A stretch of DNA of 64,000 nt, taken from positions 79,362 to 143,361 of the forward strand of contig NZ_WIAO01000012.1 of assembly GCF_009451885.1 (NCBI RefSeq). The letters run 5' to 3'. Source of the DNA: Glycomyces albidus. Lineage in GTDB: Bacteria > Actinomycetota > Actinomycetes > Mycobacteriales > Micromonosporaceae. Positions within the stretch are counted from its first letter, which is position 1, and the number at the start of each line of letters is the position of its first letter. The notes under the pieces are model-generated. The model did not search any database, was not told where the DNA came from, and was given only the letters and a program-made list of their open reading frames with translations. Both the position numbers and the translations under genes were made by a program. This document shows, piece after piece, positions 49,206 through 57,757 of the stretch.

Positions 49206-50561
49206 ATGCAACGCCATCACCTCCGGCGACGCGCCCTGCTCGCCTCCGCCGGACTCGCGGCCACGGCACCTGCGCTGGCCGCCTGCGGACCCGACATCGC
49301 CTCCGACGAGGACGCCGGCTCCTCGAGCCTCCTCAAGGCCCCCGACCGCCGCGAAGGCGAGATCACCATCTGGGACCGGTCCGGCGATCTCTTCGAGGTC
49401 TTCGAAGGCGTCATCGCCGACTTCAACGCCGCCTACCCCGACATCAAGGTGAACCATGTCGCCGTCGACATCGACGCGAAGCTCCAGAACACGCTCATCA
49501 CCGGCGCCGACGTCCCCGACGGCGTGTTCCTCGACGACGCCAAGGTCGGCGGCTTCACCGAGTACCTGTGGGACCTCAGCGACGTGCTCGCCCCTTACGC
49601 CGCCGACATCGCCCCGCAGAAACTCGACGTCAACACCGTGAACGGCGGCGTCTACGGCGTCCCCTTCGACCTCGACCCGGGCCTGCTGTTCTACAACGCG
49701 ACCGCCCTCGAAGCCGCCGGCGTCGACGTCGCGGCCATCGCGACCTACGACGACCTCCTCCAGGCCGCCCGCGACTACCAGGCCGCCGTGCCCGGCTCGG
49801 CGCCGATCCACCTCGAGCAGTCCCCGTTCCTCGGCCAGCTCCAGCTCGAGATGTACGCGAGCCAGCTCGGCACCTCGATCGCCGACGCCGACGGCGAACT
49901 CCGCCTCGACACCCCCGAGTTCGAGCGCATCCTCACCTTCCTCGACACCGTGCGCAAGGAGGGCCTCGGCACCCGCGCCGAGTACCTCACCCCCACCGAC
50001 ATCGCCGAACTCGACAACGGCAACCAGGTCTTCTACCCGTGGGCCATCTGGTTCAGCTTCGCCCCGCAGCAGGTCCTCACCGCCACGAGCGGCGACTGGC
50101 GCGCCACCCAGCTCCCGGCGTGGGACGCCGGCGGCGCCCGCTCGGGCGCCATGGGCGGCTCCTCGTTCGTCCTCCCCAAGGACGGCGCCAACGCCGACCT
50201 CGCCTGGCTCTTCTACGAGTTCCTCATGTTCAACGAGGCCGGCTACACCGCCGTCTGGGGCCCCGGCGACGTCTACCCCGAGGGCCTCGCCACCTCGATC
50301 CCCAGCTACACGCCCGCGGCCGACCCCGCCGCGCCCCTGTACAGCGGCATCACCGCCCTCGGCGGCCAGGACCTGTGGACCGTCGCCACCGAGGCCGGCG
50401 CCCAGATCCCCGGCGGCACCCCGACCCCCTCCTGGTGGGCCGGCGCGGTCGACTACCTCGGCAACGACCTCCAGCGGATGCTCGACGGCGACCTCAGCCC
50501 CCAAGAGGTCCTCGCCAAGTCCACCGACGACATCCAGACGAACCTGGTCGACCGCCAGTGA
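49206..50561 (+). CDS. ABC sugar-binding lipoprotein (CUT1 family)
   Basis: 451 aa, RBS AAGGGAG. Lipoprotein signal: RRRALLASAGLAATAPALAA followed by the lipobox Cys (residue about 27). The mature domain is a family 1 extracellular solute-binding protein: EITIWDRSGDLFEVFEGVIA, DFNAAYPDIKVNHVAVD, GGVYGVPFDLDPGLLFYN. It captures oligosaccharides outside the membrane. First gene of a four-gene operon with two permeases and GH2. Its stop overlaps the next start. Confidence 0.92.
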   Translation: MQRHHLRRRALLASAGLAATAPALAACGPDIASDEDAGSSSLLKAPDRREGEITIWDRSGDLFEVFEGVIADFNAAYPDIKVNHVAVDIDAKLQNTLITGADVPDGVFLDDAKVGGFTEYLWDLSDVLAPYAADIAPQKLDVNTVNGGVYGVPFDLDPGLLFYNATALEAAGVDVAAIATYDDLLQAARDYQAAVPGSAPIHLEQSPFLGQLQLEMYASQLGTSIADADGELRLDTPEFERILTFLDTVRKEGLGTRAEYLTPTDIAELDNGNQVFYPWAIWFSFAPQQVLTATSGDWRATQLPAWDAGGARSGAMGGSSFVLPKDGANADLAWLFYEFLMFNEAGYTAVWGPGDVYPEGLATSIPSYTPAADPAAPLYSGITALGGQDLWTVATEAGAQIPGGTPTPSWWAGAVDYLGNDLQRMLDGDLSPQEVLAKSTDDIQTNLVDRQ

Positions 50562-51478
50562 CCGCAGCAGTCGCCACCGCCCCCGCGACCCGGCGCGCCC
50601 CTCGCGCCGGGCGCGGCCCGCGCATGCGCCGGCGCCTCGCGCCGTACGTGTTCGTGCTGCCCTTCGTCGCGGTCTTCGTCGCCTTCAGCGTCTACCCGCT
50701 GTTCTTCACCGCGCGCCTGAGCTTCACCGACTGGCGCGGCACCGGCGCCGCCACCTGGGTCGGCTGGGACAACTACACCTACCTGCTCACCAACCCCGCG
50801 TTCTGGTCCTCCCTGGGGAACTCCGCGGTCCTGTGGCTCCTCATCGTCCCGGTCCAGATGGTCCTCGGCGTCCTCGTCGCGGTCCTGCTCAACAACGCCA
50901 AGCTGCGGCTCCGCGGCCTCTACCGGGTCGCGTTCATCGTCCCGTTCGTGACCCCGCTCGTGGCCGTCGCCCAGATCTGGGTGGTCCTGTTCGACCAGCG
51001 GTACGGCGCCGTGAACGCCTTCCTCGGCCTCTTCGGACTCCCCGACACCGGCTGGCTCACCACCAGCGCCTGGGCCAAACCCACGCTCGCGCTGCTGTTC
51101 CTGTGGAAGACCACCGGGTTCATCGTGATCATCCTGCTCTCGGGCCTCCAGTCGATCAACGCCTCGATCTACGAGGCCGCCGACCTCGACGGCGCCTCCA
51201 AGACCCGGCAGCTCTGGAGCATCACCGTCCCGCTCCTGCGCCGCACCCTCGGATTCGCCGTGGTCCTCCAGACCCTCGCGGTGTTCCAGATGTTCGCCGA
51301 GCCGTTCGTCGTCACCCAGGGCGGCCCGTACAACTCGACCACCACCGCGGGCTACTACCTGTACAACCACATCACCCGGGCGGACCTGGGCACCGGCGCG
51401 GCGAACTCGTTCCTCCTGGTCGTCCTCGTCATGGCGCTGTCGCTCCTGTTCGTCCGCCTGCTGCGAGCGAAGGACTGA
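50558..51478 (+). CDS. ABC sugar permease 1 (CUT1, MalF-like)
   Basis: 306 aa from GTG 50558, overlapping the binding-protein stop by 4 bp. Six helices; the first is APYVFVLPFVAVFVAFSVYP. The EAA loop that contacts the ATPase is EAADLDGASKTRQLWSITVP. It forms the membrane channel with the next gene product. No ATPase is encoded in the locus. Confidence 0.93.
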   Translation: MTAAVATAPATRRAPRAGRGPRMRRRLAPYVFVLPFVAVFVAFSVYPLFFTARLSFTDWRGTGAATWVGWDNYTYLLTNPAFWSSLGNSAVLWLLIVPVQMVLGVLVAVLLNNAKLRLRGLYRVAFIVPFVTPLVAVAQIWVVLFDQRYGAVNAFLGLFGLPDTGWLTTSAWAKPTLALLFLWKTTGFIVIILLSGLQSINASIYEAADLDGASKTRQLWSITVPLLRRTLGFAVVLQTLAVFQMFAEPFVVTQGGPYNSTTTAGYYLYNHITRADLGTGAANSFLLVVLVMALSLLFVRLLRAKD

Positions 51479-51480
51479 CG

Positions 51481-52341
51481 ATGGCCGACACCGAAGCACG
51501 CACCCGGCCCCGCATCGGCTCGCACCTGTTCCTGATGCTCCTGCTCGCCGCGTTCCTGTTCCCCGTCGCCTGGGCCCTGCTCTCGGCGTTCAAACCCGCC
51601 GACGAGATCATCCGGTCCCCGCTGACGTTCGACCCGACGCAGTTCACCTTCGACAACTACACGGCGATGTTCCAGGACGTCCCGATCGGGCAGGGATTCC
51701 TCAACACCGCGGTCGTGCTCCTCTTCAAAGGCGCCGCCACCATGTTCCTCGCCCCGCTCGCCGCCTTCGCCTTCGCGAAGTACCAGTGGATCGGCAAGAA
51801 CCTCGTCTTCGGCGCCGTCCTCATCACCCTGATGCTGCCCACGATCGTCCTCATCATCCCGCTGCTGCTGGAGATGAAGGAGCTCGGCTGGGTCAACACC
51901 TACCAGGCGCTCATCCTCCCCGGCGCGGTCGACGCGTTCGCGATCTTCTGGATGCGGCAGGTCATCAGCGCCGTCCCCGACGAGCTCCTCGACGCCGCCC
52001 GCGTCGACGGCTGCGGCGAGTTCGCCATCTTCTGGCGCGTCGTCGTCCCCGTCATCCGCCCCGGCCTCGCCGGCCTCGGCGTCCTCACCGTCATGAACAT
52101 CTACAACGACTTCGTCTGGCCCGTGGTGGCCGCGAGCACCGAGCGCATGGCGACCCTCCAAGTCGTCCTCTCCACCCTCGCGCAGAACATCACCGGCAAC
52201 CGGATCGGCGCCGACTACGCCACCGTCACAGGCGAACTGCTCGCGGCGAGCTCCGTCGCACTCATCCCGCTGCTGGTGCTGTTCATCCTGCTCCAGCGGC
52301 ACTTCATCAACGGCATCCTCGCCGGCAGCGTGAAAGGCTGA
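51481..52341 (+). CDS. ABC sugar permease 2 (CUT1, MalG-like)
   Basis: 286 aa, starting 2 bp after the previous stop. Six helices, first HLFLMLLLAAFLFPVAWALL. The EAA motif is DAARVDGCGEFAIFWRVVVP. The C-terminal LQRHFINGILAGSVKG is the CUT1 family ending. It pairs with permease 1. Followed after 3 bp by the GH2 gene. Confidence 0.94.
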   Translation: MADTEARTRPRIGSHLFLMLLLAAFLFPVAWALLSAFKPADEIIRSPLTFDPTQFTFDNYTAMFQDVPIGQGFLNTAVVLLFKGAATMFLAPLAAFAFAKYQWIGKNLVFGAVLITLMLPTIVLIIPLLLEMKELGWVNTYQALILPGAVDAFAIFWMRQVISAVPDELLDAARVDGCGEFAIFWRVVVPVIRPGLAGLGVLTVMNIYNDFVWPVVAASTERMATLQVVLSTLAQNITGNRIGADYATVTGELLAASSVALIPLLVLFILLQRHFINGILAGSVKG

Positions 52342-52344
52342 CGC

Positions 52345-54465
52345 ATGACCCTCCCACCCGCCGCCCCCGGCACCCCGAGCCCGGAGGCCGCGCCTTCCGG
52401 AACTCCGCGAGCGGAATACCCGCGCCCCGACCGGGACCGCTCGGCGCGCTGGCTGAACCTCAACGGCGCCTGGGACTTCACCGCCGACGGCCACGAAGGC
52501 CCGATCACGGTCCCGTTCGCCTGGGAGAGCCGCGCGTCGGGGGTGCGGCGGACCTGGCTCGAGCACGCCACCTACCGCCGCACCGTCACCGCCCCCGCCG
52601 AGTGGGCCGGCTCGCGCACCGTCCTCAGCTTCGGCGCCGTCCACCACCGCGCCGTCGTCCGCATCGACGGCACCGTGATCGGCGAGCACACCGGCGGCTA
52701 CGAGTCCTTCGAGTTCGACGTGACCGACGCGCTCGCCCCCGGCGTCCCGGCCGTCCTCGAAGTCGAGGTCCACGCCCCGGCCGACAAGCGCGCCATCGCG
52801 CACGGCAAGCAGCGCTCGATCCCGCGCGACGACTACGACGGCGTGTCCTTCACGCCCACCTCCGGGATCTGGCAGACCGTCTGGCTCGAAGCCCGCGGCC
52901 GCACCTACGCCGCCTCCGTGGCCCTGCGCGGCGACAGCCTCACCGGCATCGACGTCACCGCCGTCCTCGCCGGCGACGCCCCCGCCGGCGCCCGCGTCAC
53001 CGCCACCGCCGACACCGGCGAATCGGTCACGCTGACCGCCGACGCCGACGGCGTCGCCAAAGGCCGCATCGACATCGCCGAGCCGCGCCTCTGGAGCCCC
53101 GCGCACCCGCACCTGTACCGCGTCGAGGTCCGCACCGGGGAAGGCGACGGCGCCGACCTCGTCACCGCCACGACCGGCCTGCGCCGCTTCGAGACCCGCG
53201 GCGAAGCGCTCTACCTCAACGGCGAGCGGATCTACCTGCGCGGCGTCCTCGACCAGGGCTACTGGCCCGACACCGGCCTCACCGCCCCCGACGCCGCCGC
53301 ACTCCTGCGCGACCTCGAACTCGCCCGCGGCCTCGGCTACAACCTCGTCCGCAAGCACCTCAAGTTCGAAGAGCCCCTGTGGCTCCACGAGGCCGACCGC
53401 ACCGGCATGCTCGTATGGGCCGAACCCGCCTGCCCGAGCCGCTTCTCGCCCGAAGCCGCCGCCGCCTTCGAAGCCCAGCTCCCCGCGATGGTCGAACGCG
53501 ACGGCAACCACCCGAGCATCGTCATCTGGGGCCTCTACAACGAGGAGTGGGGCCTGGACTGGGACATCCCCGGCAGCCCCGCCCGCGCCGAGGCCGCCGC
53601 GCACGCCTACGAGCGGCTGCGCGAACTCGACGCGACCCGCCCCATCGTCGAGAACTCCGGCTGGTCCCACGTGCGCACCGACCTCCTCGACTGGCACTAC
53701 TACGAACCGGACCTCGGCGAGTGGAAGGACGCCGTCGCCCGCCTCGCCGCGGGGGAGCAGGAGGACTTCCCGGTCCGCCTGGGCCCGGACTTCACCGTCG
53801 ACAAGTCCCTCTACGGCACGGCCGACTTCCCCCGCACCGGCGTCCCGATCGTCAACAGCGAGTACGGCGAGGGCTTCACCAGCCTGGAGCGCGCCTGGCA
53901 CCTGCGCTGGGAGACCCAGGAGCTGCGCCGCCACGACCGCTTCGCCGGGTACGTGTACACCGAGTTCGCCGACGTCGAGCACGAGGCCGCCGGACTCCTC
54001 GACGCCGACCGCCGGCCCAAGGACTGGGGCGGGGCCGTCCCCGCCGACGCCAACGCCGACACGGTCCTCGTCCTCGACCTGGTCCCGCTCGCGGCCGGCG
54101 CGGACATCACCGTCCCCGAGGCGCCGTTCACCGTCGACGTCCACGTCTCGCACCACGGCCCCGAGGCCGCCTCCGGCACCGTCCAGGCCGCCTGGGTCCC
54201 CGCCGGGACGCCGGTCGGCACCGCCGTCCCGACGGCCGAGACCGCCTCCGAACCGGTCAAGGCCGAACCGTTCCGGCTCTCGCCCGCCGTCGCGCTGACC
54301 GTCCCGGCCGCCGCCGGTCCGGCCCGTCTCCTCATCTGGCTCGCCGACGACGAAGGCCGCGTCATCGCCCGCGCCTTCCTCGACGCCGCCGAGGTCGAGC
54401 CCCCGAACCGCCGCGGCGCCCGCCCCGGCGAATTCGAAGGCGCGCCGCTCCCCGGCATCGGCTAG
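52345..54465 (+). CDS. GH2 family glycosidase, cytoplasmic
   Basis: 706 aa. N-terminal jelly roll (about 30-190) with LNLNGAWDFTADG and TSGIWQTVWLE; an immunoglobulin-like domain; then the TIM barrel (about 285-600). Acid/base E400 in GLYNEEWG (N399 precedes it) and nucleophile E506 in VNSEYGEG. It is shorter than LacZ, resembling the beta-glucuronidase/beta-galactosidase-like GH2 of soil actinobacteria. It has no signal peptide, so it acts on sugars delivered by the importer encoded just upstream. Exact glycosidic bond unknown. A strong terminator follows. Confidence 0.9.
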   Translation: MTLPPAAPGTPSPEAAPSGTPRAEYPRPDRDRSARWLNLNGAWDFTADGHEGPITVPFAWESRASGVRRTWLEHATYRRTVTAPAEWAGSRTVLSFGAVHHRAVVRIDGTVIGEHTGGYESFEFDVTDALAPGVPAVLEVEVHAPADKRAIAHGKQRSIPRDDYDGVSFTPTSGIWQTVWLEARGRTYAASVALRGDSLTGIDVTAVLAGDAPAGARVTATADTGESVTLTADADGVAKGRIDIAEPRLWSPAHPHLYRVEVRTGEGDGADLVTATTGLRRFETRGEALYLNGERIYLRGVLDQGYWPDTGLTAPDAAALLRDLELARGLGYNLVRKHLKFEEPLWLHEADRTGMLVWAEPACPSRFSPEAAAAFEAQLPAMVERDGNHPSIVIWGLYNEEWGLDWDIPGSPARAEAAAHAYERLRELDATRPIVENSGWSHVRTDLLDWHYYEPDLGEWKDAVARLAAGEQEDFPVRLGPDFTVDKSLYGTADFPRTGVPIVNSEYGEGFTSLERAWHLRWETQELRRHDRFAGYVYTEFADVEHEAAGLLDADRRPKDWGGAVPADANADTVLVLDLVPLAAGADITVPEAPFTVDVHVSHHGPEAASGTVQAAWVPAGTPVGTAVPTAETASEPVKAEPFRLSPAVALTVPAAAGPARLLIWLADDEGRVIARAFLDAAEVEPPNRRGARPGEFEGAPLPGIG

Positions 54466-54526
54466 GCCGCCTCCCGGACCGGTGCGGGCGACGGCGGCTC
54501 CGAACCGCAGGACAGGCCGCGAGATC

Positions 54527-54563
54527 TCCGGACCGGCGCCCCGCACCAGGGCGCCGGTCCGGA
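54527..54563 (+). terminator. Terminator of the importer-GH2 operon
   Basis: Perfect 15-bp arms TCCGGACCGGCGCCC (54527-54541) and GGGCGCCGGTCCGGA (54549-54563), 7-nt loop, 62 bp after the GH2 stop. The GH42 promoter begins 14 bp further on. Confidence 0.85.
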
Positions 54564-54576
54564 CCCTGAGAATGCG

Positions 54577-54632
54577 TTGACAGTCCGGCCCGCCGCGACC
54601 TAGCCTGCACAGGCAACGTTGTACCGGTAAAG
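54577..54632 (+). promoter_or_regulatory. GH42 promoter and operator
   Basis: TTGACA (54577-54582), 18-bp spacer, TAGCCT (54601-54606). Two small palindromes lie downstream of the -10: CAACGTTG (54614-54621) and TACCGGTA inside TTGTACCGGTAAAG (54619-54632). The latter, read on the minus strand, matches TTTACCGATACA upstream of GH127. The promoter is therefore independent of the importer operon and probably repressed by a different LacI-type protein. Confidence 0.65.
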
Positions 54633-54659
54633 CAGACCAGGCTCAAGGAGCACCCACCC

Positions 54660-56696
54660 GTGAATCGACCGATCGTCCGCCACGCCCCCATCGTCGGACG
54701 CGTCCCCCACCTGCTGCACGGCGGCGACTACAACCCCGACCAGTGGCTCGCCTCGAAGGAGACCACCTGGAAGGAGGACATGCGCCTCGCCCGCCTCGCC
54801 GGGATCAACACCCTATCCGTCGGCATCTTCGCCTGGGCCGCACTCGAACCCGAGGAAGGCCGCTACGAGTTCGGCTGGCTCGACGAGATCCTGGACCTCA
54901 TGGCCGAGAACGGCGTCACCGCCGTCCTCGCCACCCCGACCGGCGCCCGCCCCGGCTGGATGAGCCGCGCGTACCCCGAGGTCCTGCGCGTCAACAAGGA
55001 CCGCACCAGGAACCGCCACGGCGGCCGCCACAACCACTGCCTCACCTCGCCGGTCTACCGCGAGAAGACCACCGCGATCAACACCGCGCTCGCCGAGCGC
55101 TACAAGGACCACCCCGCCCTCGGCGTGTGGCACCTGTCGAACGAGTACGGCGGCGAATGCCACTGCGACCTGTGCCAGGAGCGCTTCCGCACCTACCTCC
55201 AGGGCCGCTTCGGCTCGCTCGACGAGCTGAACGAAGCCTGGTGGACCGCGTTCTGGGCCAAGACCTACACCGACTGGTCCCACATCGAGTCCCCCTCCGA
55301 CCACGGGCGCGGCGAGCAGGACATCCACGGCCTCCACCTGGAGTGGATGCGCTTCACCACCGAGCAGTTCGTCGACTTCTACCTCCACGAGACCGCCCCG
55401 CTCAAGGCGATCACGCCGGACGTCCCGTGCACGACCAACCTCATGGGCACCTACCCGGGCATCGACTACTTCCGCCTCGCGCAGGTCCTCGACGTCGTCT
55501 CCTGGGACTCCTACCCCGAGTGGACCGGCACGGAGAAGGACGCCGCCCGCGGCGCCCGCGCCTCCTTCCTCCACGACCTGACGCGCAGCCTCAAGGGCCG
55601 GCCGTTCATGCTCATGGAGTCCTCGCCGTCGGCCACGAACTGGCGCCCGGTCGCCAAGCTCCACCGCCCCGGCGTCCACCTGCTCCAGTCGCTCCAGGCC
55701 GTCGCGCACGGGTCGGACAGCGTGCAGTACTTCCAGTTCCGCAAGGGCCGCGGCGGATCCGAGAAGTTCCACGGCGCCGTCGTCGACCACGAGGGCACCG
55801 AGCGCACCCGCGTCTTCAAGGACGTGGCCGAGGTCGGCGAGCGCCTCGCGGCCCTCGACGGCGTCGTCGGCACCGACACCCCCGCCGAGGCCGCCGTCGT
55901 CTACGACTGGCACCTCCGCTGGGCCCTGGACGACCAGAAGGGGATGCTCCAGGAGCGGACCGCCTACGAGCGGACGGTCGTCGAGCACTACCGCGCGTTC
56001 TGGGAGCAGGGCGTCCCCACCGACGTCATCGACTCCTCGCTCATCGCCGAGCCCGGCTACCTCGACCGCTACAAGGTCCTGGCCGCGCCGATGCTCTACA
56101 TGCTCCGGCCCGGCGTCGCCGAGGCGATCGACGCGTTCGTCCAGCGCGGCGGCACCTTCGTCGCCACCTACGCCACCGGCTATGTGGACGAGCACGACCG
56201 CACCTTCCTCGGCGGCTTCCCCGGGCCGCTCCGCGAGACGCTCGGGATCTGGGCCGAGGAGATCGACGCGCTCTACCCCGAGGACCGCAACGCGATCGAA
56301 TGGGACGGCCGGTCGTACGAGGCCCTCGAGCTGTGCGAGCTGATCCACGCCGAGTCCGCCGAGGCCCTCGGCGCGTACGGCGCGGACTTCTACGCCGGCC
56401 GCCCGGCCCTGACGGTGAACCGCCGCGGCGAGGGCAGGGCGTACTTCATCGCCGCCCGCACCGGAGCGGACTTCCTCGCCGACTTCTACGGCGGGGTCGT
56501 CGCCGAATCCGGTGTCGAGCGCGCGCTCGACACGGACCTCCCGGTCGGGGTCACCGCCCAGGTCCGCACCGACGGCGCGACGGACTATGTGTTCGTGCTC
56601 AACTTCAACCCGGCTCCGGTCCGCGTCGAGGCCGGCGGCGAGGTCCTCGACCTCGCTCCCTTCGGCACCGCCGTCGTGGAGCGCGCGCGGGTGTAG
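54660..56696 (+). CDS. GH42 beta-galactosidase
   Basis: 678 aa from GTG 54660, RBS AAGGAGCACC. The TIM barrel (about 15-400) has acid/base E162 in WHLSNEYGGE and nucleophile E320 in MLMESSPSATNW. Zinc-binding cysteines are in GGECHCDLCQERF. A trimerisation domain and a C-terminal beta-domain follow. No signal peptide. It cleaves beta-galactosides or, in some members, alpha-L-arabinopyranosides from imported oligosaccharides. It has its own promoter and is convergent with a membrane-protein gene. Confidence 0.94.
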   Translation: MNRPIVRHAPIVGRVPHLLHGGDYNPDQWLASKETTWKEDMRLARLAGINTLSVGIFAWAALEPEEGRYEFGWLDEILDLMAENGVTAVLATPTGARPGWMSRAYPEVLRVNKDRTRNRHGGRHNHCLTSPVYREKTTAINTALAERYKDHPALGVWHLSNEYGGECHCDLCQERFRTYLQGRFGSLDELNEAWWTAFWAKTYTDWSHIESPSDHGRGEQDIHGLHLEWMRFTTEQFVDFYLHETAPLKAITPDVPCTTNLMGTYPGIDYFRLAQVLDVVSWDSYPEWTGTEKDAARGARASFLHDLTRSLKGRPFMLMESSPSATNWRPVAKLHRPGVHLLQSLQAVAHGSDSVQYFQFRKGRGGSEKFHGAVVDHEGTERTRVFKDVAEVGERLAALDGVVGTDTPAEAAVVYDWHLRWALDDQKGMLQERTAYERTVVEHYRAFWEQGVPTDVIDSSLIAEPGYLDRYKVLAAPMLYMLRPGVAEAIDAFVQRGGTFVATYATGYVDEHDRTFLGGFPGPLRETLGIWAEEIDALYPEDRNAIEWDGRSYEALELCELIHAESAEALGAYGADFYAGRPALTVNRRGEGRAYFIAARTGADFLADFYGGVVAESGVERALDTDLPVGVTAQVRTDGATDYVFVLNFNPAPVRVEAGGEVLDLAPFGTAVVERARV

Positions 56697-56710
56697 CCGC
56701 TGACGGCACC

Positions 56711-56745
56711 GCCCCCGGAGACCGCGCGTTGCGGCCTCCGGGGGC
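56711..56745. terminator. Hairpin after the GH42 gene
   Basis: GCCCCCGGAGACCGC (56711-56725) and GCGGCCTCCGGGGGC (56731-56745), 14 of 15 paired, 5-nt loop, in the gap between convergent genes. Confidence 0.75.
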
Positions 56746-56785
56746 GCTCGTACCGGTCGCGTGCGGCCGCATGCACGACACCGCG

Positions 56786-57352
56786 TCAAGAGGACGGCAT
56801 GACGCCGAGCGCGCCGAGCACCCACGGGGCCGCGCTCAGGATCAGGACGAGCATCACCGGGGCGCCGACGGCTCCGACGACCACGGGCGCGCGCCCGGGC
56901 CGGTACCGGCGCCAATGGGAGACCGCCACCAGCCCGAACCCGGTCGCCCCCAGCACGAAGAACAGCACGTACGCGACGCTCGCGGCGGTGACCTCGTCGG
57001 ACCCGGTCACGACGAGCACGGTTCCCTCCACCACCCCCGCCGCGGCGTAGACGCCGAGCATGGCGAACGCGCCGAACGCCAGTGTCGAGGTCCAGGCGGG
57101 CCGGATCAGCCGCGGCCGGTCGGCGACCGCGAGGAGCTCCACGGCCGCGCCGAGCAGCTTCAGGACGACCACGAGCACGTTCATGACGAGCAGGCCCTGG
57201 GCGTAGTCGGCGTACTTCCCGTCCGAGAAGTGCCCGGTGGCCTCGAACCAGACGTTGACGACGGCGAAGCCGACGCACCACAGCGCCATGATCGAGCCCA
57301 CCGCGACGATGCGCCTGTCCGTTCGCCGGGGCGGTGTTGCGGTGATGACCAT
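56786..57352 (-). CDS. Integral membrane protein, about 188 aa, unknown
   Basis: 188 aa from ATG 57352, with RBS GGGAGGAGG. Predicted helices: about 15-38 (RIVAVGSIMALWCVGFAVVN), 50-72 (GLLVMNVLVVVLKLLGAAVE), 85-108 (TLAFGAFAMLGVYAAAGVVE), 122-142 and 155-180. No recognised domain. It lies alone between the GH42 gene and a 405-bp gap holding a long inverted repeat. Confidence 0.7.
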   Translation of the reverse strand: MVITATPPRRTDRRIVAVGSIMALWCVGFAVVNVWFEATGHFSDGKYADYAQGLLVMNVLVVVLKLLGAAVELLAVADRPRLIRPAWTSTLAFGAFAMLGVYAAAGVVEGTVLVVTGSDEVTAASVAYVLFFVLGATGFGLVAVSHWRRYRPGRAPVVVGAVGAPVMLVLILSAAPWVLGALGVMPSS

Positions 57353-57538
57353 GGTCGAAGCCTCCTCCCGGCGGCGCCCGGCGGTCTCCCTCCCGCGGGG
57401 GAACCGGCTCCCCCGCGAGCGTGAGCCGCCGCTTCGCCGTCGCCGGTGGGCTTGACCCGCTGCCCACGGCCGAGGACAGGACCCCGAGCGCCTCCGCCGC
57501 GCGGCTTGCGCCGCGGAAACATCGCATCTTGCCGCCTC

Positions 57539-57642
57539 GATCGCAGGTCGGGCCCATCCCGGGCGCGGGCGGTAGACGATCGCGATCGGATCCCCTGCCG
57601 CGCAGCGGTTCAAGGCGCCTCGGAAGGGCCCGACCTGCGATC
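57539..57642. repeat. 17-bp perfect inverted repeat with 70-nt spacer
   Basis: GATCGCAGGTCGGGCCC (57539-57555) and GGGCCCGACCTGCGATC (57626-57642). The spacer contains CGATCGCGATCG (57577-57588), a perfect 12-bp palindrome. It sits in the 405-bp gene-free gap (57353-57757), otherwise without features apart from possible promoter elements for the membrane protein. No target-site duplication flanks it, so a mobile element is not proven. It could fold as a large stem-loop RNA. Confidence 0.75.
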
Positions 57643-57757
57643 CCCTTGACCCGTGCCGACGCTAGAAGCGGCCCGCACGGATCCCGCACGATTACCGCAC
57701 AGCGGACCCGGCCGCGACTCGACCGCCCCGGCGACGAGCGGCGGCCGCAGGCGATCT

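Noticed and set aside
57539..57642. Insertion sequence or transposon
   Set aside because: No transposase and no target-site duplication flank the 17-bp repeat, so a mobile origin cannot be claimed.
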